Positions 33,955 to 45,181 of a stretch of DNA of 64,000 bases are shown here, in pieces. The stretch's first letter is position 1. The number at the start of each line of letters is the position of its first letter. This stretch comes from Biscogniauxia marginata (lineage: Eukaryota > Ascomycota > Sordariomycetes > Xylariales > Xylariaceae). Below the pieces are notes generated by a model that made no database searches, was not told the DNA's origin, and was given only the letters and a program-made list of their open reading frames with translations. A program made the position numbers and the translations under genes. The DNA is taken from positions 1,178,001 to 1,242,000 of the forward strand of contig MU404055.1 in NCBI GenBank assembly GCA_022695795.1, in the 5' to 3' direction.

Positions 33955-35082
33955 TTTTCTTTTCTATAATTGCTGTCCTAGTGGTTAGAGTCTAGCCCCC
34001 TTCGTCCTAAAGGGGTAAGTAGAATGCTTTCTCAGTGTCCTGATTGGACATCGAAGCTGGCCACGAACAAGCTCCCATCCCCTTCTATAGCCCACAATAT
34101 TCCATAGCAACAGCTAATGGCCCACCAAGGGTCGAGGGGCCTCGGATTGGATGGGCTCAATACTCTGCTTGAATGGCATTTGGGATGAAGCTGTTGGTTG
34201 AGTGTGTAAAAAATCCCCCTCTCGGTGCTTAGTAACCATGTATAGCGGGAGGAAACATGGGTCGGTTCGCTGATGTAGCAAGGACGTAGATGAAAGGATT
34301 GGTTCGTGCATAGAGAATTGCTTATATTCTACAACGAGATGACTTCAAGGGATTGTAATAAGTGGCGTAGAAGCTAAAAAATTAGACCACGCCGGGATTA
34401 TAACGCGGTTTCGTACTTGTGGTTCGTTCTACAGCTCGTGGTTCTGCTCTCTCATGGGAAAATAGGTAAGTATCAGTAACAAGAATTGTGTCACGATAGA
34501 TATGTAAAGAGGAAAGTTGCTAGAAACTAACCTCCACGCGTGCTTTTTCGAAACAAAAAAAAAGAAGTAGTGGCACACCAGTACGATACTGCCCGGCATT
34601 CGATATTTGATCTTTCGGGTATCGACAAAGTCTCGTATATGATGGTCCCCTGCATGTTCGTATCTGGTGGTACACTGGAGCAATCACCATTACTGTAGGT
34701 ACTTGGCGGTAAGCACCCGTCGGGACGATTACCACGATGCGAGATGGCATACGCGAAGAGCCTGTATGCCATGAGATGGATTAGCCCGGTCGAGCGTGAT
34801 GGGTGCTTACCGCTGAATTGCAAAGGGTGCCTCGGTACCCAATGGGAAGCAAACAATGTACCTCCATCCCAAGTCCCAAGTAAAGGGGGCCTCTTGACGA
34901 GCTATCCATTTTCTCGCACCCTTCCGTCTCATGAACTTCAGCACCACACGAATAATCCCCCCCACCCCTCCACCCCCTCGAGAAAATCCTCACCTTTAAA
35001 TCACTCCATTTTCGCATACGCCGCGAATAACATATCATCATCATACCCTTCCCATCCAAACTCCCAAGACGGCCAAGTCACA

Positions 35083-35879
35083 ATGTTGGACATGGCAGCA
35101 CTCGGCCTACGCGGCTTCCTCGTGAGTTCCATAATCATCCCGCTTACTACGCTTTTCCAAGGAAAGGTATATTGGCAGAAACAGTTCCTTCCTAACGTGC
35201 ATCTTCTACCGCGCTCCGCAGTTCACCGTCGGAGGCATCGTACTCGGCCTCTCGATCAGCCTAGCCAAGCAGCAAAAGGCGGGCCCGGTCCCGTCCGAGA
35301 CGGGCTTCGGCAGCGCCGTCGGCGCGCTCGGACTCGCCGTGTCCGGCCTCGGCCTGCTGGCGCTCTGGCTGGACAGCATCAAGACGAGCGTTGTCATGGG
35401 CATGGACGCCCTCGTCTCGGCGCTGTACCTCGCGAGCGGAATCGTGAGTAAAACCTCCTTACCCTACAACTTGCCTACGCCATCCGCGACATGGTAATTA
35501 AATATCTATCGCACGCTTACTAACAATTTCGATTTTTCTTTTTTTCCTTTCGCACCAGGCCCTATCTATCGCCCTCAGAGACGTGACGAGCTGCACCGCG
35601 ACCGACGCGTACTCGGTCGAGCGGCGGGCCACCAACCGGATCCTCAGCGGCGGCTACGTCGAGTACGACGGCGGCGACGGCGACGGCGGCGGTTTCGTGT
35701 CCTACGCCTACGCGTTCGGGCCCGGCGGCGTCGACCTGACCCCGCCGCGCTGCCACACGGCCCGCGCCGACTGCGTCTTTGAGTTCCTCGGGTTCGTGCT
35801 CGGCCTGTCCATGATGGTCCTGGGCCACGTTCTTGCGCGCCGCGGCGGGACTGCGGGCGCGCGGGTCGCCGGCGTATAA
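35083..35879 (+). CDS. small four-helix membrane protein
   Basis: Exons 35083-35121, 35222-35443 and 35559-35879, all joined in phase 0 (donors GTGAGT, acceptors GCAG and CCAG), give 193 residues. Four hydrophobic segments are visible: about residues 5-30 (LRGFLFTVGGIVLGLSISLA), 41-63 (VGALGLAVSGLGLLALWL), 67-95, and 160-182 (FLGFVLGLSMMVLGHVLA). A polar loop with two Cys lies between the third and fourth (TSCTATDAYSVERRATN and CHTARADCVFEF). The layout resembles fungal MARVEL-like tetraspan proteins, but I see no decisive signature, so function is unknown. The phase-0 introns at segment boundaries and consistent hydrophobicity support a real gene. Confidence 0.75.
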
Positions 35880-37017
35880 GGAAAGCAAGTAGGAAAGCAA
35901 GTAGGAAAGCAAGTAGGAAAGGGAGAGGGGGGTAGAGCAGGGTTACATATAGCTAGGTTCTGGCCCGAAGGAGGGGGGAAAGCAGGGGATACAGTCTCGT
36001 CTCGTGAGTTAGGAATACTACGCCGTATTGCGGTTGCGATCTGCGTAGTTCGAGGTAATTCGATTCTCTTGTTTCCAGCTAGCTCCTGGGCCAATGTCAA
36101 AGGGGAAGAATAATCAAGCTCATCATCCTGGCATTCTACACTAGACCATCTAGCATTCGCAGCCTAGACAGCCTCTCTCTCAGTAAGTAATGAATAAGTC
36201 ACATTTGTCTTGACTAGACGAACCAATCCCTAGGCAGTAACTCGTATAGACGTAATGCGGAATAATTCGTGACCAGTTAACGTGTAAGTGCTACCTACCT
36301 ACACACCTAATCCTCGGGATGAACTCCGTCGAACGGGACAATCGCGAGTGAAAAGAAAAGGAAAAATAACATTGTCATTGGGCCATGTTGGGCTAGTAGG
36401 TACCTCAGGTAAGTACCTAATTATCATCTTTGCCATGTTCCACAGCATAGGAGGAGGGGCAGATAATATCGTTGCGTCATTGAGGCCAGCTAGGTTTCCC
36501 CATAGGTACATCCATACCTACACGTGTGTACCTAGGTACTTCCAATGCCTTAAAAGAATACACCCGTAGTCCAGCGGGGCAGCGGTTTGGAAATCGCGGG
36601 GTGAGCTAAGGATAGGTAGCTATGTGCTACTTACAATTCTACACTATAAACCGTTTGCCAGGTTATTCCTTACCTACCTACCTAAGGTACCCCTACCCCT
36701 GCCCTGCGAGGCTGCGAATGATCGACATACACCTGGCCCCACTTGCCCTACCTGCGTGCCTGCTTGCTTGCTGTGCTTGTGCTTGTGCTTAGATCATTTA
36801 TCCATTTACTTAATTTTCGTCTCGCAACCTTACTACATACTTCTTACCTACCTTTCAACTAGAGCAAAAGTTGACACTTACGCAAACAAACTTACGCTCA
36901 CACCTTTTTTTTTTTTTTTTTTTTAATTCCCCTACTACTTCCACCTGAAGTACTCTCGAGAAAGAAATCTCGATAAATCGCCCAGAAAAAAAAAGGAAAC
37001 AAAGGGGAAAAAAACCC
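35880..37017. other. intergenic, motif-rich
   Basis: About 1.1 kb without a supported gene. Motif copies lie at 36292-36312, 36398-36420, 36500-36542 and 36670-36692. A run of 20 T lies at 36905-36924, and an A-rich leader precedes the next start. Confidence 0.55.
35881..35916 (+). repeat. 12-bp tandem repeat, three copies
   Basis: Unit GAAAGCAAGTAG repeated three times exactly, starting right after the stop codon of the membrane-protein gene. Confidence 0.9.
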
Positions 37018-38325
37018 ATGGCGGCGATGGCCCCAAAGCTCGTCAGCGCCGCCGACGAGTCCGGCGTTCTCTGCGTGTACGACGACGGCGGGGAGCTCGC
37101 TAAGGTTAAGAGCCGCAGCTACGTCATGTCCGCGCTGGACGTCTTCCTGCCCGCCGGCTATCCGCACACGGTTACGCGGGACTACACGCCGTACCAAGTC
37201 TACGTATGTAAAGACCCGTCTCTTTATTTATTTATTCATTTTTACCTCTATACTTCCTTTTCTCGGGTTTCGTACCCCCCACCCCCCCCCCTCGATATTA
37301 GTGCGATAGCAACAGTAATTAATAACAATGGCACCTTGTTTGAGGAAAACATATAGGACTCGCTCCAGGCCTTTTCTAGCACCATAGCCGGACTGCTGTC
37401 GTCGCGGGCCGTTCTGCAGGGCTTTGGCGTCGGCGACGCCGCCTCGTCCGCCACTGCCGCCGTGCTCCTGACCGTGCTGCAAGAGTCGACCGGCCGGCTG
37501 GCCACCATCGTGTTCGCGCACCGCCTCGGCCGCGCCATCGAGCCCGAGTGCAAGTTTTACCGCTTCCTCGCTGACTTGTTCAACGACTCGGCCCTCTTCC
37601 TCGACATCCTCTCACCCGCCCTGCCCCACTATCTCAAGGTCGCCGCTCTCTGCTGCTCTGGCATCCTGCGCGCCCTCTGCGGCGTCTCCAGCGGCGCCTC
37701 CAAGGCCTCGTTGAGCGCCCACTTCGCCCGCAACGGCAACCTCGCCGAGCTCAACGCCAAGGATGGCAGCCAGGAGACCGTCGTCAGCCTATTGGGCATG
37801 CTAGCCGGTAGTCTTTTTGTCCGGCTCGTGCACGGGCGTCTCGCTGTCTGGGCCTGGATGGCCGCACTCGTCGGCATCCACTTGTGGACCAACTACCAGG
37901 CCGTGCGGTCCGTGCAGATGCGCACCCTCAATCGCCAGCGCGCTACCCTCCTCGTCACCGAGTTCCTGCGCAGCGGCCACATTCTGCGCCCGGAGCAGGT
38001 AGCGCATCGCGAGCACATTCTGCGCTGGAAGGCTCCGAGCATATCGTTCGCGCGCACATGTCCCCAGCCCGGCGAGATCACCACTAGCGATCTGTTGCGC
38101 TTCGAGAACAGCCGGTACGTTGTCGTCAGCGGCAGGGTCGGTTATAAGATATACCTGAAGGCCGGAGCCACCGCAGTAGACGCACTGGAGGCATGGACGA
38201 ACGCTCTCGCTGGCCCTAGGTCGGTCGTCAACGAGGAGTTCTGGAAGGCTATCGCAAGTGCCGGCTGGGATCTGGAGAGCAACGCGATGGAGACGGGTCC
38301 GGCGGTTCGGATCGTCGTCGAGTAA
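37018..38325 (+). CDS. RUS/DUF647 family protein (root UV-B sensitive homologue)
   Basis: Exons 37018-37203 and 37357-38325 (intron 153 nt, donor GTATGT, acceptor ATAG) join in phase 0 to give 384 residues. The family hallmark is visible across the junction: FLPAGYPHTVTRDYTPYQVY then DSLQAFSSTIAGLLSSRAVL. GVGDAASSATAAVLLTVLQE and a Gly-rich GRLATIVFAHRLG follow, then KFYRFLADLFNDSALFLDIL. Several hydrophobic segments (near residues 195-220 and 255-285) suggest membrane association. In plants RUS1/RUS2 act in UV-B response and vitamin B6 homeostasis; fungal members have no established role that I know. A second ATG nine bases downstream could be the start. The leader is strikingly A-rich. Confidence 0.85.
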
Positions 38326-38642
38326 GACATTTTCTTCCTTGCGAGGTCTAATTTTCCGCTATATGATAGATAGGAATTCTTGCTTGTTCTTGTAAGTGTA
38401 TAGAATAAGTAGCGATGACTTCGGAGTGAAAAAATGAAAACTAAAAAAAAACTCCCCCCGAGCTCCTTGCGATGCATAATACCCCTTCTACTTTCTTATC
38501 TATAGTCCTTTTGGGCCGTTACACATTTGTTTTTACATCAAGTTTTATCTGCAGCATTAATTCATCCCAATCTATTACCTTATCATCGTCTCGTTCGTGA
38601 AGATAGACAGGTACGGGTACGGGTAAGTCAACGGGGAATCTT
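38326..38642. other. convergent 3' region
   Basis: 317 bases of AT-rich 3' flank between the DUF647 gene and the haem lyase gene. No gene. Confidence 0.5.
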
Positions 38643-39774
38643 CTACGTTACTCCGGCGGCGCGCAAGGCCCGCATCTTGACGCCCTCCCAGGTGTTCAGC
38701 TTGGGCCGCACGTCGAGGTAGAAGGAAAGCTTTCCCCCGTCGCCGCCGCCGCCAGGACCACCGGCTGCTGAACCGGGGTTCCGGCCGGCGTAAAAGTCGA
38801 TCACGTACTCGATCTCCTTGCCGCAGCGGTCGACGACCCAGTCGTGCCGGTCGAAGGGCGCCTGGTAGCCGAGCAGCGTGTTGACGCGCGCACGGGGGGA
38901 CATGTGCGTGCTCAGGCCGGAGAAGGAGTGTAGGCGAGGGCCGTCACAACTATATTTTGTTTTGTCAGTCGTTATCTCTCTCTCTCTCTCTCTCTGTCTC
39001 TTGAAAATTGAAGAAGGAAAAGGGGAGGTGAACGGAAAAGTAGAAAAACGAACGAACGAACCTGGTGCCCTGGACCCACGGCGCCTCCCATGCCTTGATC
39101 TCGGCCCACGCCCGCTCGTTGACGGCGTTGTGGATCGGCACCACGGTGCGCATGTCGGCCGTCCGCGGGTCGTGGCCCTTGCGCCGCATCGCCTCGAAGA
39201 ACATCTTCTCCGAGGGGTAGATCCAGTTCCCCGAGGCCGCGTCGGCGCCCGTCTCCTGCTCGTGGTTCGCCGCCGGTCGCCGCGGCGGTATTGTAGTGGT
39301 AGTATCAGTATCAGTAATACCGCTGGCGGTAGAGGAGGAGGGGGAGAAGGGCGATGGCACCGACGTGCGGGGGATCGTGGAGACTTCGCGCTCGGTGCCC
39401 AGGAGGGGGTTCGCGGTCGGTGGTTGGCGCGAGGAGGGGTCCGACGGGCGCGAGAAGAACGGGACGCGCGCGAGGTACGACGTCCATCCGGAGGCGGGCC
39501 GCTGTTGCGATTGCGCGGCCGGTGGGGATTGCGCCGGCGCAGAGGCGGCTACGCGAGCGTGCTGCACCCATACCTCCCGCGCCTTGTGATCTACCGGGCA
39601 GCTCTCCGCTTCGCTGCTCCTCGCCGTTGTCGCCGTCGTCACTGGCGGATGCGACGGTGGTAACGAGGGCGATTCCGATTCGACGTTGGCGGCGCGCGCC
39701 TGGGTGAGCCAGGCCTCCCTGCTCTTGTGGTCGACTGGGCAGGCCGACTGGCCCTCGTGCTTCGAGTCCGCCAT
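38643..39774 (-). CDS. cytochrome c / c1 haem lyase (holocytochrome c synthase)
   Basis: Exons 39062-39774 and 38643-38949 (intron 112 nt, branch GACTGAC) join in phase 2 to give 339 residues. Two haem-regulatory CPVDHK motifs lie at about residues 12 and 59. A Pro/Ser-rich linker leads to the catalytic core from residue 180: [57 protein letters not shown], then [20 protein letters not shown] and IDFYAGR. The second part carries the conserved His of the DRHDW loop. The enzyme covalently attaches haem to apocytochrome c or c1 in the mitochondrial intermembrane space. I cannot tell the c and c1 lyases apart with confidence. A Gly-rich insert ([10 protein letters not shown]) sits near the C-terminus. 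Confidence 0.88.
38974..38997 (-). repeat. (CT)n microsatellite in haem lyase intron
   Basis: CT-dinucleotide tract lying wholly within the 112-nt intron (GA-rich on the coding strand). Confidence 0.85.
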
Positions 39775-40149
39775 TGTCGTGCTTTCGCTGGCGAGGGCGA
39801 GTGACCATGCTTTAATTTCCTATAAAAGGGGGGGGAGGGGGTGGAATTTATGAGGCCGTGCACAAAATCTTCTTTTTCTCGGTAGCGGCTGTACTCCGTA
39901 CGTAGTGTGTGGGTCCCCAAGGCTTGGCGGCATGTCTGGCTTTTTAGTGGGGCCCAGCTGAAAGTCCTATCACGGGCATTCAGGGGTCTGTCGAAATACT
40001 GTATCATCGTACGAGTTAGGACAACGGATAAGCAGTCTTTAGTAAGTCCTAAAGGGATATATTTTTAAAGTCGTGTGTCTATCTTCAAAAATGGTATTGA
40101 TGACTCGAAATTTTACGATAGCTTTTAATGAGGTATTCGCAATGTCAAA
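39775..40149. other. intergenic haem lyase / ERG19
   Basis: 375 bases between two minus-strand genes, holding the haem lyase promoter and the ERG19 3' flank. A G-run lies at 39828-39841. No gene. Confidence 0.5.
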
Positions 40150-41292
40150 TTATGCCAGATGCTGCTCGGTCTTGACCGGTCCCTCGCCCACGCTCGTCAT
40201 GATGATCCTGCTCACGCCGCCCTGGACGATGCCCGAGACGGCCTCGTCCAATTGTATGCTTGAGGTATACGTCTTCGCCTCGTCCTTCCAGCCCTCGGTA
40301 CCCGACAACACCTTGTAGAACGTCCCGACGACGGGGCCGCTGTTCTCCTCCAGGTAGTAAATCACGGCGTTCGGGCCGGCGTCGAAGGTGTACGCCGCGA
40401 TGGTCTTGCCCGCGGCCGCGTTGATTGCCTCGACGGCCCGGACGGCGGCCCGCGACACGTCGTTCATGTAGTAGATGGGCGGGTACGTGTCGGAGCAGCA
40501 CGAGTGGAACGAGTTGGATTCCTTCATCGTGACCTCGGCGAAGGCGGCGAAGTCGCGCGCCGCGATCGCCTTCTCCATGGCGTCCATGTGAGCCGGCACG
40601 ACGGTCGCGACCCGCCCCTTAAACAGGTCCGACGTGGCCACCGTCTGCTGCATGCCCGACGTCGAGCTGACGCCCTTCTTCGCCGCCGACACCACGAGGA
40701 TCAGCGCCCGCATGTCCGGCCAGTGCGACGCCGGCGCCACCTCGATCGCCTTCGAGTCCAGGCCGTCAGCCCGCGAGCCGTGCCGCCACGCCACGTAGCC
40801 CCCGAATAGGCTGCGGCAGGCCGAGCCGCTGCCCTGGCGCGAGATGATGGAGAGCTCGGTCGGCGAGCTGGAAAGCTCGTACAGGTCGGCGACGGCACGG
40901 ACGAGGGCGGCAAAGCCGGCTGCGGAGGAGGCTAGGCCAGCGGCCGTGGGGAAGTTGTTCTCGGACACGAGGCGGAGAGGCATCTTGGACAGCTTGGGCA
41001 GGGACGGGTCCTTCTCCTCGAGGGCGGCCCGGAGGGACCGCAGCTCCCGCAGGCAGGCTTGCGTGCGGGCGCCCGATATGTCGGAGGGGGCGCCATTGAG
41101 GGTCAGCGTGTCGTCTCCGGTGTAGGTGCTCGAGCAGGTAGCGGTGGTCAACGTGCGCAGGTCGGCCTGGGACAGGGTCACGGAGAGGGACGAGTTGGTG
41201 GGTAGGTTCAGCTTCGCGTCCCGTTTGCCCCAGTATTTGACGACGGCGATGTTGACGGGGGCCGTCGTGCTGGCTCGGTAGATCTCTGTCAT
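40150..41292 (-). CDS. ERG19: mevalonate diphosphate decarboxylase
   Basis: Single exon, 380 residues. The N-terminal signature VNIAVVKYWGKRDAKLNLP and SSLSVTLS (about residues 13-40) and the GHMP phosphate-binding loop FPTAAGLASSAAGFAAL (about 114-130) are intact. SRQGSGSACRSLFGGYVAW and the catalytic-Asp region TFDAGPNAVIYYLEE (about 305) also match. The enzyme converts mevalonate diphosphate to isopentenyl diphosphate with ATP, feeding sterol and isoprenoid synthesis in the cytosol. The length agrees with yeast Erg19/Mvd1. Nothing is missing or odd. Codon use is strongly GC-biased, typical of a well-expressed gene. Confidence 0.96.
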   Translation of the reverse strand: MTEIYRASTTAPVNIAVVKYWGKRDAKLNLPTNSSLSVTLSQADLRTLTTATCSSTYTGDDTLTLNGAPSDISGARTQACLRELRSLRAALEEKDPSLPKLSKMPLRLVSENNFPTAAGLASSAAGFAALVRAVADLYELSSSPTELSIISRQGSGSACRSLFGGYVAWRHGSRADGLDSKAIEVAPASHWPDMRALILVVSAAKKGVSSTSGMQQTVATSDLFKGRVATVVPAHMDAMEKAIAARDFAAFAEVTMKESNSFHSCCSDTYPPIYYMNDVSRAAVRAVEAINAAAGKTIAAYTFDAGPNAVIYYLEENSGPVVGTFYKVLSGTEGWKDEAKTYTSSIQLDEAVSGIVQGGVSRIIMTSVGEGPVKTEQHLA

Positions 41293-42794
41293 GGCGGCGA
41301 CGGTGACAGATTTCTTACTTTCTTTTTTCCGTTTTCCTTTTCCCCTTCTTTTCCTGTCTGCAGGGTTGATGTCTCAATATGTACCTAAGGTATTGTAATT
41401 GTGAGCGGTCAGAAGGTAGGTAGCAATTGCAAAAATGGAGGGGTCTTTGAGGGCCCTTTGGTGGGGCATCGGGCTTCAAGTCGATAAAATTGGCACACCC
41501 GGCAACCAACCGCCGGCCGCCTTTCTCGGCGATTGCCACATCGGGAAATTCGCTGTGCTGCGTTGCCTGTCGCTGGCCAATCACAGAGCTGCATGTATAA
41601 TACCTCGGACTCCGTACCTAAGGTACACCTTTAAGTCTGTACATACCTACCAGGTAGGTATATATCTAAAGGAACTACATATACCTATATGTATTGATGC
41701 ACGTCCAACATTACAAATTTATGTATTCAGTATCCTTCTATCTGGTAAAGCCCAGTTTCAGTGTTAACTCACTACTCTGCCCTTCTCTAGTCTACATTTT
41801 TCCAAGTCCATATTATCGTGAAAGAGGTTCAATATTCTGTCCGTTGCATCTACAAGTCTGCCGTGCTGGGTTACACCCGATACGATGGCTGCTTCATCTG
41901 GCAATAAAAGGCACCCTGCTCCTCGGGGATAGCGGTATCGAGCACATGTTACGTAAGATGTGAAGGGGATGATTTAAATAAGCCAAGCCACTCCCCTCGG
42001 ACACTTGCCTCTCAAGCTGATTTGCCGAGTCGCCGGGATTCCTGACTGCTAGTACTATGGATTGAATCCTCTTCTTGGTTCACTACCTCCTATCATAATG
42101 GTTCTCTAAAGTCTCAATCTTTTCGCGAGCTATACCCCTCGTTTGATCAATAAATGTTAGTTTAACTAATCTTGGCGGTTCAATAGAATACTTCATGTCG
42201 AAATCAAGAAGCATTGACAGCCGCCGTTTACGGACGCTTTTATGATTTTATCTCAGCAATGTATGAGCCACCCTCGCGTTGTTGACAATATGCATAATCA
42301 CGATACGTTTATACCAAAGACGTGGGATCATTTATCCTTCTCACTTCGTGGCTTTATCCAAACTTTTCGGTGGAAATGTTCCTCCTACCTTAGATAAGAC
42401 GAGACACAAGCTTTGTACGGGCACACTCATCATTGTCCCCCCCTCTTCAAATCCCGAATTCAGTATACCGAACCCAATAGTCCACCAACAAAATAAAATA
42501 AACCTTTTTTCCATCTTCCATTTTCCATCAATCCCAAGATATGTATGTCAACTGCCCTATGGTTCCCCTCTCTGTGCGGATGAAATTCCGGTTTTCCTCC
42601 TTCAAAAGATCAGGGTATCGCTAACGGGTTTCCCACAAGCAACATAATCATCAAATTTTCTCATTCATTCATTCATTCATTCATTCATTCCTCCAGGTCG
42701 ACATGATATCTCCATTTCCTTCCAATCCCTTCCCACCTCTCTCTCTCTCTCTCAGAAAAAGAAAAAGCATAATCTTCAAATTAAGCGCAGCTTT
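41293..42794. other. intergenic, 1.5 kb
   Basis: No supported gene. Pyrimidine-rich ERG19 leader at the left, motif copies at 41380-41395, 41615-41630 and 41645-41662, then AT-rich sequence and two microsatellites at the right. Confidence 0.55.
42661..42690. repeat. (TCAT)n microsatellite
   Basis: Seven and a half copies of the tetranucleotide. Confidence 0.9.
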
Positions 42795-43979
42795 TCATCG
42801 AAGCACCTGCAAAGGCCGTCCCTGGAGGTTGAGCGACGGCTCGTAATTTCGTCGGCTGCCATCCAACAACCTCGGCGGTGCTCTTAATAGGCGCAAGCGA
42901 ACAGCCTGCCGGACGTTCGGCTCGATATTGGTGATGTCCGCCAGTGGCCGTCTCGGACACCAGTAGTGTGGGGGCCTCCGCTGCTGCTGCGGCGGCGGCG
43001 GCGGGTTCTCATCCCGGTCCCGCGGCCGTGGCGGCCTCACAAGCGGCCTCTGTGGCTGCTGGTGAGGTACATGTTGTCGTAGGTGGCAGAGTATGGTATG
43101 AATCTTTTCCTCGGCTGTTGCGTGTGCGGGTACTCGGGCATATTGTCGTGCCGCTCTTATTTCTGCGCTGCGCAGCTCATGCCACGCGCGTTCAAACTCG
43201 TCGGGGAGGTATTCTAGCTTATTTACTAGATCTTCAGCCGAGATCATGCCGCAGGCTACCTTAACCCGGGTTATAGCTACATCGATGTTGATCCGGCAGA
43301 CGAGGTGGCAGTATGTACAGTTCCCGGGCGGTGGGACTAGTGTTGCGCCTTTGGCCATCTTTTCCAGAACATTATGTCGGAGTGTGTTCGTTCCAAGCTC
43401 GTTGAGTTTTTGAAGGAAGTTCTTCGCTGCGTCCAGATCTGCTGGCTGATACGCGGTGAAGTTATCGTTGGCTTCAATGGAGAGCCAACCGAAGACAGAG
43501 GGTTGTTGTTGAGGTAGGTTATCAGAATCATAGGTATGCTGACTGGTTTGGGAAGAGTGGTAAGGACCCCCTTGTCGAAGCCATCCAGGTAATCCATAAT
43601 TCGCTTCCGATTTTAGCGGAAGCGTTTCTAGAACATCTTCCCTTAGAAGTCTCCGGACAATGTCGTCTAGTCGGAAGTGTCGGTGGGGGTTGATGTTGCA
43701 GTGCCGAAATGGACCCGCATTGGGGACGCCAGTGAGTCTATAGGCAAATTTGTCCCATGCAATGTGCTTAACATTATCGTCGTAGGTAGAAGAGGGCGCC
43801 AATAGAATATGGATATAAGGATCCACGAGGGTTCGCAGTTGATCTCGTAGCTGTTGACAGGGGCCACGCAAATCTGGGGCAATGGGTTCGGACTCTGTTG
43901 AGAAGATCATGTCCAGAAGCCGGTAGTTCTGATTGACTAGGTCTAACACCCATGCGAGGTCCATCCCGTGTAATGACAT
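42795..43979 (-). CDS. hypothetical protein with D-box-like motif
   Basis: Single exon, 394 residues from the ATG at 43979 (an upstream in-frame TTG at 43988 is not used). I do not recognise a family. Residues 1-115 look globular and helical (LAWVLDLVNQNYRLLDMIF, LRDQLRTLVDPYIHILLAP). The middle carries a Cys motif in NCTYCHLVC (about 228) and a helical stretch to about 300 with LVNKLEYLPDEFERAWHELR. The last 90 residues are Pro/Arg/Gln-rich. Near residue 350 the sequence RRPLADITN fits the RxxLxxxxN destruction-box consensus. Codon usage looks less GC-biased than that of neighbouring housekeeping genes, and the gene lies at the approach to the gene-poor block. The open frame length and amino-acid composition favour a real gene. 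Confidence 0.62.
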   Translation of the reverse strand: MSLHGMDLAWVLDLVNQNYRLLDMIFSTESEPIAPDLRGPCQQLRDQLRTLVDPYIHILLAPSSTYDDNVKHIAWDKFAYRLTGVPNAGPFRHCNINPHRHFRLDDIVRRLLREDVLETLPLKSEANYGLPGWLRQGGPYHSSQTSQHTYDSDNLPQQQPSVFGWLSIEANDNFTAYQPADLDAAKNFLQKLNELGTNTLRHNVLEKMAKGATLVPPPGNCTYCHLVCRINIDVAITRVKVACGMISAEDLVNKLEYLPDEFERAWHELRSAEIRAARQYARVPAHATAEEKIHTILCHLRQHVPHQQPQRPLVRPPRPRDRDENPPPPPQQQRRPPHYWCPRRPLADITNIEPNVRQAVRLRLLRAPPRLLDGSRRNYEPSLNLQGRPLQVLR

Positions 43980-45181
43980 GTTATCCAACTTTCCAAATAA
44001 TTGTGTGTATACCTAAGAGTTTGGGGTGGGTAGGTATTTGTTAACTGTAAGTCAGCTAGCAATGGGAATCCGGGATGATTTAATTAGGTTCTTATAGAGA
44101 GGTTGAAATCGAGGATATTAATCGCAGTAGGGACTGTGAATGATGGAGGCCGATGGAGTTTCTGATAGTTTTTCCGTCTCGAAATTGGGTAGAATATGGC
44201 ACGTAAAGGCAAGATACATGGGGGAAAAGGGAGAGATCAGGAGGGGAGAAGATATGGTGGACCGAGTTTATTACTCTCAAAAACTTGGTATCACCGACCT
44301 GTGGACTAATGCAAAAGTCAAATAAATAGCTTTGATGTTAGAGCAGCCTGCCCATCTCCGCCTCTGTTATATCTAAGCCCGCGTCTTTGCCAATACCTGT
44401 CTCCGACACCGAGCTTATCTGATATTATTGAAAGTCAAGTGTTTTTGGCGCGCAAGAAGCTACGTAACTTCAAAGGACTTACGAATTGTATGTCGAGAAA
44501 CATTTTCCGACATTTAATTATATATTAAGCACTATAATTGAGACAAGTGCCAGTAAAGGTTATATCAAGGCTAGCCATTATAGTCTATCTTTTTCATACG
44601 AAACCCTAATACTCGAATCTTGTTGAATGATAAAACAAAGAAAAACGTAGTTAGCATGAAGATATCAGAGACATAACTCACATCGCAGTTCTCACGATCG
44701 GGCTCTCGTAATCAAATTTCTTTTGAGGATAAGGATTGGATTCCGCTATAGCTTAGAGGCAGGGTCTATGTCTATTCTAAGTTCCTTTGACCCTGTGGAA
44801 TTTGCATCCACGCCTAGAGACAATCCAATATTTGAGAAATATGTGCACAGCTATCCTTGTCGCAAATGTCTAATATATGTTTTTTCGAGGAAGAGGTAGG
44901 ATGGGGCAGGGCAATTGGGGGGGGAGTGAGAAAGGAACGACAGCGAAAAGAAAATACACGAGCAGCTCTACCGCGCGCTCAAATATTCCAAAAGACATAA
45001 TCGCCCCAGTGGCATCCTATACATTCACCTCATCATTCGTAAGAACTACAAACTCGGTAGCCATGTATGACTGCGCGCCTCGTGGGTCTTTGGCATGAAA
45101 CCATCCGTCACCCTCTAGGGATGGTAGGAAGACCCATAGATCCCCGTACATGACATAGATATTCGATATCTGATTCGCTCC
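43980..45181. other. intergenic, AT-rich
   Basis: About 1.2 kb without a supported gene. AT-rich, no clear repeats; a G-run lies at 44917-44925. Confidence 0.55.

Larger units (their letters stand above)
32751..35082. other. intergenic, 2.3 kb
   Basis: No supported gene. It contains an (AT)9 run at 33393-33410, an (AT)n(TG)n run at 33926-33954, and near 33698-33745 a segment resembling one at 55647-55690 (see findings). The last 200 bases are pyrimidine-rich, forming the probable leader of the next gene. Confidence 0.55.

Noticed and set aside
33968..34030. tRNA-like start (CCTAGTGGTTAGAGT resembles a D-arm/A box)
   Set aside because: No GGTTCGANTCC-type B box or closing acceptor stem follows within tRNA distance.
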